A DNA stretch of 6,522 nucleotides from Bacteroidota bacterium (GCA_023386395.1 JAEWJV010000176.1:1-6522); one strand, 5' to 3'. Shown: positions 1-6,339, numbered from the stretch's first letter. Program-made: numbers and translations. Notes: a model not told the origin generated them from the letters alone.

Positions 1-240
1 CATAATATCCTGCCCAAAGGCAATACCGGCACACTCGAAGGTTTATACGTTAATATCGGTGATAATATTTTTGGCAAAACAGGTACTATACACGGAGTAG
101 TTGCATTAAGCGGCTACCTTAATTGTAAAAGCGGCAGGCTGGTTATATTTTCTGTATTAATAAATAACCACGCAGGGCGTGCACAGTCTGTAAGAAAAGC
201 TATTGAACGCATGCTTGTGAATGTATGGGAAAAATATTAG
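1..240 (+). CDS. D-alanyl-D-alanine carboxypeptidase/endopeptidase, PBP4 (peptidase S13) family, C-terminal fragment
   Basis: The frame is open from the first base and ends in TAG at 238-240, giving the last 79 residues of a protein whose start lies outside the window. The fragment contains an LPxGxxGTL-like stretch (residues 4-12) followed by FGKTGTI (residues 24-30). The latter is the third active-site box (KTG) of serine penicillin-recognising enzymes, here followed by HGVVALSGYL as in the S13/DacB family. The tail (VIFSVLINNH, then a basic helix) is the usual last strand and helix of the transpeptidase-like fold. By family knowledge these are periplasmic enzymes that remove the terminal D-Ala of peptidoglycan stem peptides or cut cross-links. 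The SxxK and SxN boxes are outside the window, so activity cannot be judged. It converges on rnr with only 18 bp between stops. A class A beta-lactamase-like relative is less likely because of the S13-like spacing. Confidence 0.85.
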   Translation, partial: HNILPKGNTGTLEGLYVNIGDNIFGKTGTIHGVVALSGYLNCKSGRLVIFSVLINNHAGRAQSVRKAIERMLVNVWEKY

Positions 241-258
241 CGTGAGATGAGAGGCATT

Positions 259-2253
259 TTAATTCTTGTTTTTCTTTTTAGGTTTCCTGCTTTTTCTATC
301 AGAAGCCGAAGCGTTATTTACCCACTCATAATCTAATTGTCTTTTATCAAGGTTGGCAGCTACAACGCGTATGGTTACTTTATCGCCCATGCGAAATTGT
401 TTGCCGCTTCTCCTGCCTACCAAACTATAATCGCTTTCAATATGCCTGAATTCATCAAAATCATTTAAATCCTGAATGCTTATTAAACCTTCGCATTTAT
501 GTTCAACTGTTTCTGCCCAAAAGCCAAAGCGTGCCACGCCGCTGATGACAGCTTCAAATTCTTCCCCCAAAAACTGCTGCATGAATTCCACCTGCTTGTA
601 TTTGTTACCGGCACGTTCAGCATCCATTGCTGCCCGTTCGCGTTCGCTGCAATGCGCACATTTCTCATCCATCTTTTTGTCTTCAATGGGCTTCTTTTTT
701 AAGCAACTCGCTACAATGCGGTGCACCATTACATCCGGATAACGGCGGATGGGCGAAGTGAAATGGCAATAATCTTCAAAGCCCAGGCCATAATGGCCTA
801 TATTCTCTGTTTTATAGGCTGCTTTTGCCATAGTGCGGATGCCTAACTGCTCCAGTACATGCTGCTCCGGTTTTCCTTCAACATCTTTTAACAACTGGTT
901 AAAGCTGGCCGCAATTTTTTCAGGTGAGCTCATATTGAATTTGTGCCCGAATTTCCTGGAGAATTCAACAAAGGGAATTAGCTTGTCTTTATCAGGCTCA
1001 TCGTGCACGCGGTAAGGAAAAGCCACCTCTTTTTTTGATGCCCTTATATCGCTTACATATTTGGCAACCGTTCTGTTGGCAAGCAACATAAACTCTTCAA
1101 TCAGTTGATGTGCCTCCTTGCTTTCCTTTATTACGACACCAATGGGCTTGCCATGCTCATCTAACTTAAAACGTACTTCCTGCGAAGAAAAATTGATAGC
1201 GCCATTTTTAAAACGCTGCCTGCGCATTTTCTGTGCAATGCCATTCAGCAATAAGATTTCCTCTTTATATAACCCTTCCTCGTCTTCAATTACCTGCTGC
1301 ACATCTTCATAAGTAAAGCGGTGATCAGAATGAATAATCGTTCTGCCGATCCACATATTTTTCACCTCAGCTTTTGTGTTCATTTCAAACACGGCAGAGA
1401 AAGTATATTTATCTTCTTTTGGGCGTAACGAACATAAAACATTGGAAATATTTTCGGGCAGCATAGGATTCACACGATCAGGCAAATACACTGATGTGGC
1501 ACGTGTGTATGCTTCTTCATCCAAAGCAGAACCTTCTTTAACAAAATGGCTTACATCGGCAATATGAACGCCAATTTGATAAATATCTTTTTTTATTTTT
1601 TTGATTGATATAGCATCATCAAAATCTTTTGCATCCACGGGATCTATTGTAAACGTAAGCACATCGCGAAAATCTTTTCGCTTCTTAATTTCTTTTTCTG
1701 TTATATCGCCACTCAGTTGCCCGCTTTCTTTAACAGCTTCATCGGTAAATGATAAGGAGAAACCATTTTCTGCAATTATCTCCTGCATGGCCATGTTATT
1801 TACGTCTTCCTCGTTTATTACACTTATTACTTCACCGATTGGCTTTTTATCGTCATCATTCCAGCGCACCAGCCGCACGCTTACATGGTCTTTGTTTTTT
1901 GCACCATTTAATTTATCGAAAGGAATATAAAAGTCGGGCATAGGCTTGTCAGTATCTGCAATAAAGAATGCAGCTTTTGCAGATACCTGTAAAACACCAA
2001 TGAATTCTGTACGGTATCTTGAAATAACCTCTGTTATCTTACCTTCTTTTTTACCGGTTACAGGATGTTCCTTAAACACTTTTACGCGAACCGTGTCTCC
2101 ATGCAATGCATTATTAAAACTGCCGGGCCTCACGAGCACATCACCGCTGCCATCGGCTATAACTACATAACCCAAGCCACTCCTTGCGATATCGAGCGTG
2201 CCTTTCAACATATAAGCCTGCGAAGACTGGTGCTTTGAATGTTTACGTTTCAT
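259..2253 (-). CDS. rnr: Ribonuclease R (RNase II/RNB family 3'-5' exoribonuclease)
   Basis: The 664-residue protein has the RNase R order of domains. OB/cold-shock-like domains span about residues 15-150 (RSGLGYVVIADGSGDVLVRP is the first OB strand set). The RNB catalytic domain covers about 190-520, and a C-terminal S1 domain about 563-645 is followed by a Lys/Arg-rich tail (652-664). The metal-binding aspartates of the IDPxxAKDFDDA motif are D204, D210, D212 and D213. The family signature HFTSPIRRYPDVMVHR is at 497-512 and YLPDRVNPMLPE at 256-267. The enzyme degrades structured RNA processively to short oligonucleotides in the cytoplasm, acting in mRNA and rRNA quality control. The start is ATG at 2253, and an in-frame TAA at 2283-2281 rules out a long extension. 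The protein therefore lacks the N-terminal winged helix seen in many RNase R proteins. It is last in the minus-strand block, 218 bp after lpxK. No clear Shine-Dalgarno sequence is present. Confidence 0.96.
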   Translation of the reverse strand: MKRKHSKHQSSQAYMLKGTLDIARSGLGYVVIADGSGDVLVRPGSFNNALHGDTVRVKVFKEHPVTGKKEGKITEVISRYRTEFIGVLQVSAKAAFFIADTDKPMPDFYIPFDKLNGAKNKDHVSVRLVRWNDDDKKPIGEVISVINEEDVNNMAMQEIIAENGFSLSFTDEAVKESGQLSGDITEKEIKKRKDFRDVLTFTIDPVDAKDFDDAISIKKIKKDIYQIGVHIADVSHFVKEGSALDEEAYTRATSVYLPDRVNPMLPENISNVLCSLRPKEDKYTFSAVFEMNTKAEVKNMWIGRTIIHSDHRFTYEDVQQVIEDEEGLYKEEILLLNGIAQKMRRQRFKNGAINFSSQEVRFKLDEHGKPIGVVIKESKEAHQLIEEFMLLANRTVAKYVSDIRASKKEVAFPYRVHDEPDKDKLIPFVEFSRKFGHKFNMSSPEKIAASFNQLLKDVEGKPEQHVLEQLGIRTMAKAAYKTENIGHYGLGFEDYCHFTSPIRRYPDVMVHRIVASCLKKKPIEDKKMDEKCAHCSERERAAMDAERAGNKYKQVEFMQQFLGEEFEAVISGVARFGFWAETVEHKCEGLISIQDLNDFDEFRHIESDYSLVGRRSGKQFRMGDKVTIRVVAANLDKRQLDYEWVNNASASDRKSRKPKKKNKN

Positions 2254-2302
2254 CTGAATTTCATTGCTTTTACTTCTTAATTATCACGCATTGCATGAGT
2301 TG

Positions 2303-2360
2303 ATTGAAATTGTTTTGGTTGCAGGCAAATGACGGGACCCTTGCGTCGCAACACTTCAAT
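2303..2360. repeat. Imperfect palindrome, possible REP/MITE-like element upstream of rnr
   Basis: Nested inverted arms are visible: ATTGAA (2303-2308) with TTCAAT (2355-2360), GTTGC (2318-2322) with GCAAC (2348-2352), and GCAA (2325-2328) with TTGC (2341-2344). The 12-nt apex includes GGG-A-CCC (2334-2340). The left side carries a few extra bases, so the stem is bulged. The element lies in the 218-bp lpxK-rnr gap, ending about 50 bp before the rnr ATG, and is more GC-rich than its surroundings. It has no T-tract on the minus strand, so it is not a typical intrinsic terminator. The rest of the gap (2361-2471) is AT-rich and holds only a weak 39-codon open frame. Whether the palindrome is a dispersed repeat or an rnr leader structure cannot be decided from this window. 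Confidence 0.45.
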
Positions 2361-2471
2361 TCCATTATCATTCCTCATCCTGAACAACATTTAAGCCGGG
2401 TTTTATTTTTATAGTTATATATTATTGCGGCATCCACTTCAATCAGTCCGTCAATATACGCTACATAAAAA

Positions 2472-3563
2472 TCATATAGCGGTTTCAATATCATCTTTTT
2501 TAAAGCTATTCACAAAGTCAATAACTGCGTTGTTAAAAACTTCAGCGCTGTCAAATAAAAAAACGGGTTTTACAGGCAATACATATAGAGGGATTTCCAG
2601 CAGTTGTTCTTTAAATTTCAGCAGCCGAACCGCATCTTTTTCTGTTGTAATGATGAGCTTATTGTTTGATTGGATCTTCGCGAATTTTTTATTGATGTCT
2701 TTTAAATCGTCAATTGAAAAGATATGATGATCGCTATAACTTACTTCATCGTAAGCCTCGCTTATTTCTGAGATATAGTTCTTTAAAGGCTGCGGATTGG
2801 CAATGCCATGCACCAGTAAAACTTCATCGGTTAGTGAAACAGGTTTTTCGTTTTTGCTGATGATATGATGCGGTGTTTGATACTGTATTGCTGTAAAGAA
2901 AACCCGTTGGTTTTCTAATGGATTTAACTGCTGAATAATTTTTTCTTTCTCTGTTGCTGAAAGATTCAGTGGGCATTTTGTAACAACAATTATATCGGCT
3001 CGTTTGGCAGATACTTTCTGGTCGCGCAGATCGCCGGTGGGAAAGAAAAAATCGTCCGTATATAAATCATCATACACTGTTAGCAAAATGTTTAATCCGG
3101 CTTTTATAGCACGGTGCTGAAAAGCATCATCCAATATAATCACCTGTATGCCCGGTTTATCATGCAGCAATTGTGGTATGGCTACAATTCTTTCTTCTCC
3201 AACGGCAACGGCAACATCAGGAAATTTGGTATAAAACTGCATAGGCTCATCGCCAATATCAATAGCATCGGTATTTTCATTGGCCAGCGCATAACCTTTT
3301 GTTTTACGTTTATAGCCGCGGCTTAATGTTGCCGTTGCATATTTATCATGCAATAATTCCAGTAAATATTCTACCATCGGCGATTTACCTGTGCCGCCTA
3401 ATGAAAGATTGCCAATGCAAATTACAGGCAGGTTGAACGAGGCTGACTGAAAGATTTTTTTATTATAAAAAAAATTGCGAACAACAATCGCCAGACCATA
3501 CAATAAGGAAAACGGTAACAATAAAATGCGGAATGACCGCAGGAAGATTGCGTTTAAATTCAT
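2472..3563 (-). CDS. lpxK: Tetraacyldisaccharide 4'-kinase (lipid A biosynthesis)
   Basis: LpxK transfers the ATP gamma-phosphate to the 4' position of the tetraacyl-disaccharide-1-phosphate, making lipid IVA at the inner face of the cytoplasmic membrane. The 363-residue product begins with a hydrophobic membrane-anchoring segment (about residues 11-28, RILLLPFSLLYGLAIVV). The Walker A loop SLGGTGKSP follows at 54-62. Other family motifs are LSRGYKRK (80-87), LDDAFQHR (144-151), the GIANP segment (253-257) and TTEKDAVRL (306-314). Length is normal for the family. The frame could extend nine codons upstream to a TTG at 3590. I chose the ATG at 3563 because the family N-terminus normally begins just before the membrane helix and ATG is the better start. 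The gene follows bioD by 68 bp, with a TAnnTTTG-type box at 3595-3588, so it may have its own promoter. Confidence 0.95.
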   Translation of the reverse strand: MNLNAIFLRSFRILLLPFSLLYGLAIVVRNFFYNKKIFQSASFNLPVICIGNLSLGGTGKSPMVEYLLELLHDKYATATLSRGYKRKTKGYALANENTDAIDIGDEPMQFYTKFPDVAVAVGEERIVAIPQLLHDKPGIQVIILDDAFQHRAIKAGLNILLTVYDDLYTDDFFFPTGDLRDQKVSAKRADIIVVTKCPLNLSATEKEKIIQQLNPLENQRVFFTAIQYQTPHHIISKNEKPVSLTDEVLLVHGIANPQPLKNYISEISEAYDEVSYSDHHIFSIDDLKDINKKFAKIQSNNKLIITTEKDAVRLLKFKEQLLEIPLYVLPVKPVFLFDSAEVFNNAVIDFVNSFKKDDIETAI

Positions 3564-3587
3564 ATTATTTGCCGGTAATGCAATAAT

Positions 3588-3595
3588 CAAAGATA
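3588..3595 (-). promoter_or_regulatory. Candidate Bacteroidota -7 promoter box for lpxK
   Basis: Read on the minus strand this is TATCTTTG, an exact match to the Bacteroidota -7 consensus TAnnTTTG. It lies 24 bp before the chosen lpxK ATG and inside the bioD-lpxK gap, so a transcript starting a few bases downstream would have a short leader. No good TTG/TTTG -33 element is seen at the expected 17-23 bp upstream, and an 8-mer with two free positions can occur by chance. It is therefore a tentative call. Confidence 0.35.
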
Positions 3596-3631
3596 CTGTA
3601 AACGATATTTAAAGTAGGGTGAACAGCGGTA

Positions 3632-4276
3632 TCAAAAAATCAAATTGTTTTTAAGTATTGCTGCCTGCTCTTTTACAAAGCCTGCGGTAACATTATTTGT
3701 GAATGGCAATGAAGCAATTTTTTTATATCCGCTCCATTGCACAATTTCATCTTCGTAATTCATATAATGATCATTAAAAACCCATCCTAACACATCAATA
3801 TTATGTGCTTTGCAAACCTGTGCTGTCAATAGGGAATGATTGATGCTGCCCAAATAATTCCGGCTTACCAAAATAACTTTTGCTTTTAGCTTTTTGATAA
3901 GATCAAGCACAAATTCATTTTCATTTAAAGGAACCATTAAGCCGCCTGCACCTTCAACAACCAGGTGGTGCGTTAGAGCCTGGTTATTAGTTATTTTGAA
4001 GTATTTTTTTTCAATCTCACTTAATTCAATTTTAATGCCTTCTTCTCTTGCTGCAATATGCGGCGAAGCCGGCAACTTTAATTTATACGTTTCAGGGTGA
4101 ATGGTTGTATATGAATTGCTGACTAAAGATTTAATGCAGGTTGAATCCGTGCCGGCATCAAACCCTGCCTGCACCGGCTTCCAATAGTCGGCTTTCAGCG
4201 CTTCTGTAAGTATTGCAGCAGTCACCGTTTTGCCAACATCCGTACCTATTCCGGTTATGAATATTGTTTGCCCCAT
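3632..4276 (-). CDS. bioD: Dethiobiotin synthetase (ATP-dependent)
   Basis: BioD carboxylates 7,8-diaminopelargonic acid with CO2 and ATP to close the ureido ring of dethiobiotin, the penultimate step of biotin synthesis, in the cytoplasm. The 214-residue protein shows the family P-loop FITGIGTDVGKT (residues 6-17, Lys16). It also has KPVQAG (33-38), where the Lys contacts substrate in characterised BioD enzymes, and VEGAGGLMVP (107-116), carrying the switch-like GAGG loop. VSRNYLGSINHSLLT follows at 137-151. Length is typical. The frame can be extended eight codons to a TTG at 4300, but the ATG at 4276 places the P-loop at the normal distance from the N-terminus and is preferred. The gene is separated from rsmD by 139 bp of AT-rich sequence and from lpxK by 68 bp. 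No other biotin gene is in the window, which is unusual but not exceptional. Confidence 0.94.
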   Translation of the reverse strand: MGQTIFITGIGTDVGKTVTAAILTEALKADYWKPVQAGFDAGTDSTCIKSLVSNSYTTIHPETYKLKLPASPHIAAREEGIKIELSEIEKKYFKITNNQALTHHLVVEGAGGLMVPLNENEFVLDLIKKLKAKVILVSRNYLGSINHSLLTAQVCKAHNIDVLGWVFNDHYMNYEDEIVQWSGYKKIASLPFTNNVTAGFVKEQAAILKNNLIF

Positions 4277-4415
4277 CTCTGAAAAGAGTTTATAATTCAA
4301 AAAATATTATTCAAAGAATTTTAATTATAAGCTTTCAATGTATTTCAATCTCACATTTATATAATTTCCAACTAGTAGCAAATATTGCGTTAGCCATAGC
4401 AACTTACATAACTCT

Positions 4416-4958
4416 TTATGGGATGGGGATAAAAAAACTAAATATGGTTGTTCCATAATTTCTCTTAAAACTAAAGCCTTTATATTTTTCATAATCGTTG
4501 CGTGGAGTGTGTTCTAAAACAAAAAAGCCATCTTCTGCAATAAGGTTTTTTTCAACGATTATTTTTGGCAATTCATCAATTGTGGTTAAGGCATAAGGAG
4601 GGCCGGCGAAAATAAAATCATATTGTTCATTACAGGCAGTAAGAAAATTAAATACATCCATTTTTAAAACATGGGCGTTTTCAATTTTAAGCAATTCAAT
4701 ATTTTTTTTAATGAAAACATACATCGCCGCATCTTTTTCAACAATAGTAAGGTTTGAAGCACCCCTTGATGCAAGCTCGTAACTTATGCTGCCTGTTCCT
4801 CCAAAAAGATCAAGCGTTTTAGCGCCGTCAAAATCTATTCTTGTTTGCAGAATATTAAACAGGCCTTCCTTTGCTACATCTGTTGTTGGCCTTGTATAAG
4901 GCATCTTTGAAGGAGGGTGAATTTTTCTTCCGCCCAATGATCCTGAAATTATCCTCAT
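4416..4958 (-). CDS. rsmD: 16S rRNA (guanine(966)-N2)-methyltransferase RsmD, with altered motif IV
   Basis: This is a 180-residue class I SAM-dependent methyltransferase of normal RsmD length. The N-terminus MRIISGSLGGRKI and the stretch TRPTTDVAKEGLFNIL (22-37) are RsmD signatures. The SAM-binding motif I is LDLFGGTGSISYELASRGA (49-67). The acidic motif II is VEKD (73-76), and D101 is in the motif III position. By family knowledge the enzyme puts a methyl group on N2 of G966 (E. coli numbering) of 16S rRNA in the 30S subunit. The oddity is motif IV. RsmD proteins normally carry (D/N)PPY/F, where the acidic or amide residue contacts the target base, but here it reads FAGPPYAL with Gly119 (codon GGC at 4604-4602) in place of Asp. 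The start ATG overlaps the stop of the DUF3822 gene (ATGA), which suggests translational coupling. Family identity is strong; activity is uncertain because of Gly119. Confidence 0.92.
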   Translation of the reverse strand: MRIISGSLGGRKIHPPSKMPYTRPTTDVAKEGLFNILQTRIDFDGAKTLDLFGGTGSISYELASRGASNLTIVEKDAAMYVFIKKNIELLKIENAHVLKMDVFNFLTACNEQYDFIFAGPPYALTTIDELPKIIVEKNLIAEDGFFVLEHTPRNDYEKYKGFSFKRNYGTTIFSFFIPIP

Positions 4959-5767
4959 ACAGCATAATTTATATAAGGCATAAAATAATGGGCCGGGTAT
5001 TCTTTAAACTCGTCTCCGGCAAAACAGGTTTCATCAATGTGCAGCAATTGAAATCCTTCAAGATACTGGTATAAAGTTTCGTAAAGTTTGGAAGTATTAT
5101 TTATAAATCCACCACATTGTATGGCAACATTTTTTTCCACTTCGTATTGCTTGCACACATTCAAAATAAAATACAATACATCTTCAGGTGTAATGTATTC
5201 AGCTATGTTTAAATAGTGCAGTTTATTTTGTTTAAATAAACAAATTGTAAAATAACGGGGATAAAAAAACAGGTAGATGAGGTTTTCATCTGTATGTATC
5301 AGTGAATTTAATAAAGCAACAAAGGGATGTGTAAATGTTGCGTTAGCAAAACACTTTTTTGCAATGTCCTGCTTATCATTTTCCAAACGCCAGGCTATGG
5401 TGCATGGAGCAGCCTGTTCAGCAAATATGGTTGAGGCAGGCAGGCAACCTTTAAGCAAATTAAAATTCTGCTGTAAAAATGCTGTATCGTTTTTTTCTTT
5501 TGGAACACATAAAGCTTCATCTGTATTCCAGAAAAAACTGGTGCCGGCAACGGGCATTGTCAACAATCTTGAACGCAGTTTTGCATTATCGATAAGCTCT
5601 TCAAAATTCATCGATGAAAGATTGCTGTATTGAAAAAATTCAAAAGCCCTTAATACATTATCGCCGATTTTTTTGCACCAGCATGCAATATGGCGTTTGC
5701 CGTATTCAATAAATAACTGCACGTCATTCAAATCATCAGAATAAATGCTATATGTTTTTTGAAGCAT
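4955..5767 (-). CDS. DUF3822 family protein (Bacteroidota, function unknown)
   Basis: I recognise this 270-residue protein as DUF3822 from its length, its overall pattern and its position directly before rsmD. The C-terminal half is the most telling: LIYLFFYPRYFTICLFKQ (163-180), then NKLHYLNIAEYITPEDVLYFIL (181-202), a charged stretch and VAIQCGGFINNTSKLYETL (214-232), ending in a HYFMPYINY tail. Alternating beta-strands with a strand-GG-helix unit near 214-232 recall actin/hexokinase-like folds such as PilM or GspL, but that is inference. No signal peptide, membrane helix or nucleotide-binding motif is clear. Start choice: the frame opens with TTG at 5773, but ATG at 5767 is preferred, and an in-frame TAA lies at 5791-5789. 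The 3' end overlaps rsmD by 4 nt, so the two are probably co-translated. No function is assigned. Confidence 0.85.
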   Translation of the reverse strand: MLQKTYSIYSDDLNDVQLFIEYGKRHIACWCKKIGDNVLRAFEFFQYSNLSSMNFEELIDNAKLRSRLLTMPVAGTSFFWNTDEALCVPKEKNDTAFLQQNFNLLKGCLPASTIFAEQAAPCTIAWRLENDKQDIAKKCFANATFTHPFVALLNSLIHTDENLIYLFFYPRYFTICLFKQNKLHYLNIAEYITPEDVLYFILNVCKQYEVEKNVAIQCGGFINNTSKLYETLYQYLEGFQLLHIDETCFAGDEFKEYPAHYFMPYINYAV

Positions 5768-5798
5768 CTGCAATGTTACGGAAGATTTTTATGTGCAT

Positions 5799-5810
5799 AG
5801 CCTGCAGGCT
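5799..5810. repeat. Perfect 12-bp palindrome in the DUF3822 leader
   Basis: AGCCTGCAGGCT is fully self-complementary and lies about 30 bp upstream of the DUF3822 ATG. It could form a 4-bp stem with a TGCA loop or be bound by a dimeric protein. On the plus strand it is followed by a short T run, but no plus-strand gene ends here, so a terminator role is unlikely. The wider 5768-5907 gap shows no clean TAnnTTTG promoter and no RNA gene that I recognise. Confidence 0.3.
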
Positions 5811-5884
5811 TTTCCAAAGAATCATCAACTGTACATTAGTTTAAGGCAATTTAGGAGCGCATTTTAGCATAATCAGTTTTGGTT

Positions 5885-5898
5885 ACAGCTTTTGCTGT
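5885..5898 (-). terminator. Small hairpin just downstream of the 66-residue gene, weak terminator candidate
   Basis: On the minus strand the sequence forms ACAGC-AAAA-GCTGT, a 5-bp stem with a tetraloop, 9 bp after the TAA of the 66-residue gene. No U-tract follows on the minus strand (AACCAAAAC comes next), so it is at best a weak or mRNA-end-protecting structure. The position fits a gene end; the sequence alone does not prove termination. Confidence 0.2.
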
Positions 5899-5907
5899 TT
5901 AACAGTA

Positions 5908-6108
5908 TTAATTCTCCGATGGAATATCACTGATATCCAAAGGCATAATGTTATAAGAAGCGTCTATATTGGCTTTCCTGTAAATGTCATTTTGCGTGCT
6001 GGCATATTCCTTTGCATTTTGCTCAAGCCAAAACGCCGAATCATTTCTCAAAATAGGTTTTCCATCAATAGTAAAGGCTTCGAAAACTACATAGATTTTC
6101 TTTTTCAT
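5908..6108 (-). CDS. Small hypothetical protein, 66 residues
   Basis: I do not recognise a named family. The ATG at 6108 and TAA at 5910-5908 give a 66-residue, soluble-looking, fairly acidic protein. It starts MKKKIYVVFEAFTIDGKPI, a strand-like stretch followed by a turn. A probable helix follows (SAFWLEQNAKEYASTQNDIY, about 24-43), then a second strand-like stretch (ASYNIMPLDISDI, about 50-62), so a small beta-alpha-beta fold is plausible. There is no signal peptide, no membrane segment, no Cys, and no DNA-binding or metal motif. Base composition and codon use look like the neighbours, and no open frame on the opposite strand competes seriously, which supports it being real. It is separated from DUF3822 by 140 bp and diverges from the TonB-dependent receptor gene. 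It could be a small accessory or regulatory protein, but nothing visible assigns a role. Confidence 0.6.
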   Translation of the reverse strand: MKKKIYVVFEAFTIDGKPILRNDSAFWLEQNAKEYASTQNDIYRKANIDASYNIMPLDISDIPSEN

Positions 6109-6200
6109 AAGGTATCCGAGATTTTAAAAGTTAACAATCAGGTACTATATTTTTTAAGGCATTAAAAATCCAAAATAGATACCATTTCACAATTGGAAAT

Positions 6201-6215
6201 GTTAATTTTATTAAC
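6201..6215. promoter_or_regulatory. AT-rich inverted repeat in the divergent intergenic region
   Basis: GTTAA (6201-6205) and TTAAC (6211-6215) form a 5-bp inverted repeat with a 5-bp spacer. A further palindromic GTTAAC is at 6130-6135. Both lie in the 263-bp region between the 66-residue gene and the TonB-dependent receptor, where a regulator might bind. In such AT-rich DNA a 5-bp arm is weak evidence. No clean TAnnTTTG box was found on either strand here. Confidence 0.2.
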
Positions 6216-6280
6216 TTCTTATTCTTTTTGGGCATCGTTTGTAAAACTTCAATTATCGTAATAATGCCATAATTATTCCC

Positions 6281-6310
6281 TTTCCCGATTGCGTAAACTT
6301 GTTTCCCGAT
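6281..6310 (+). promoter_or_regulatory. Direct repeat TTTCCCGAT x2 upstream of the TonB-dependent receptor gene
   Basis: TTTCCCGAT occurs at 6281-6289 and again at 6302-6310. The start-to-start spacing is 21 bp, about two turns of the helix, so both copies face the same side of the DNA. They stand out by their C/G content in an AT-rich region and are 60-90 bp before the receptor ATG. Such an arrangement fits tandem binding of a regulator, which is plausible for TonB receptors because they are usually controlled by substrate or metal. The regulator cannot be named. Confidence 0.35.
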
Positions 6311-6339
6311 CTAATAAACCTTATCGCTTATACAAGCAG

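Noticed and set aside
1601..1930. Plus-strand open frame of 109 codons opposite rnr
   Set aside because: It lies wholly inside the well-supported rnr gene; its Ser/Phe-rich peptide is what the antisense of a Lys/Asp/Glu-rich coding sequence produces.
3564..3590. Nine-codon N-terminal extension of LpxK from a TTG start
   Set aside because: ATG at 3563 gives the family-typical N-terminus just before the membrane helix, and the candidate -7 box overlaps the TTG, so the extension is unlikely to be translated.
4291..4315. Near-identical 11-mers TATAATTCAAA and TATTATTCAAA spaced 14 bp apart before bioD
   Set aside because: The stretch is almost pure A/T, where such similarity arises easily; no -7/-33 pair of correct spacing could be built from it.
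4264..4458. Plus-strand open frame of 64 codons across the rsmD-bioD gap
   Set aside because: It overlaps the 5' end of bioD and the 3' end of rsmD on the opposite strand, has an unconvincing AT-driven composition and shows no recognisable motif.
5277..5633. Plus-strand open frame of 118 codons opposite the DUF3822 gene
   Set aside because: It is antisense to a conserved-family protein, has no motif and no plausible start signal, and is best explained as a shadow.
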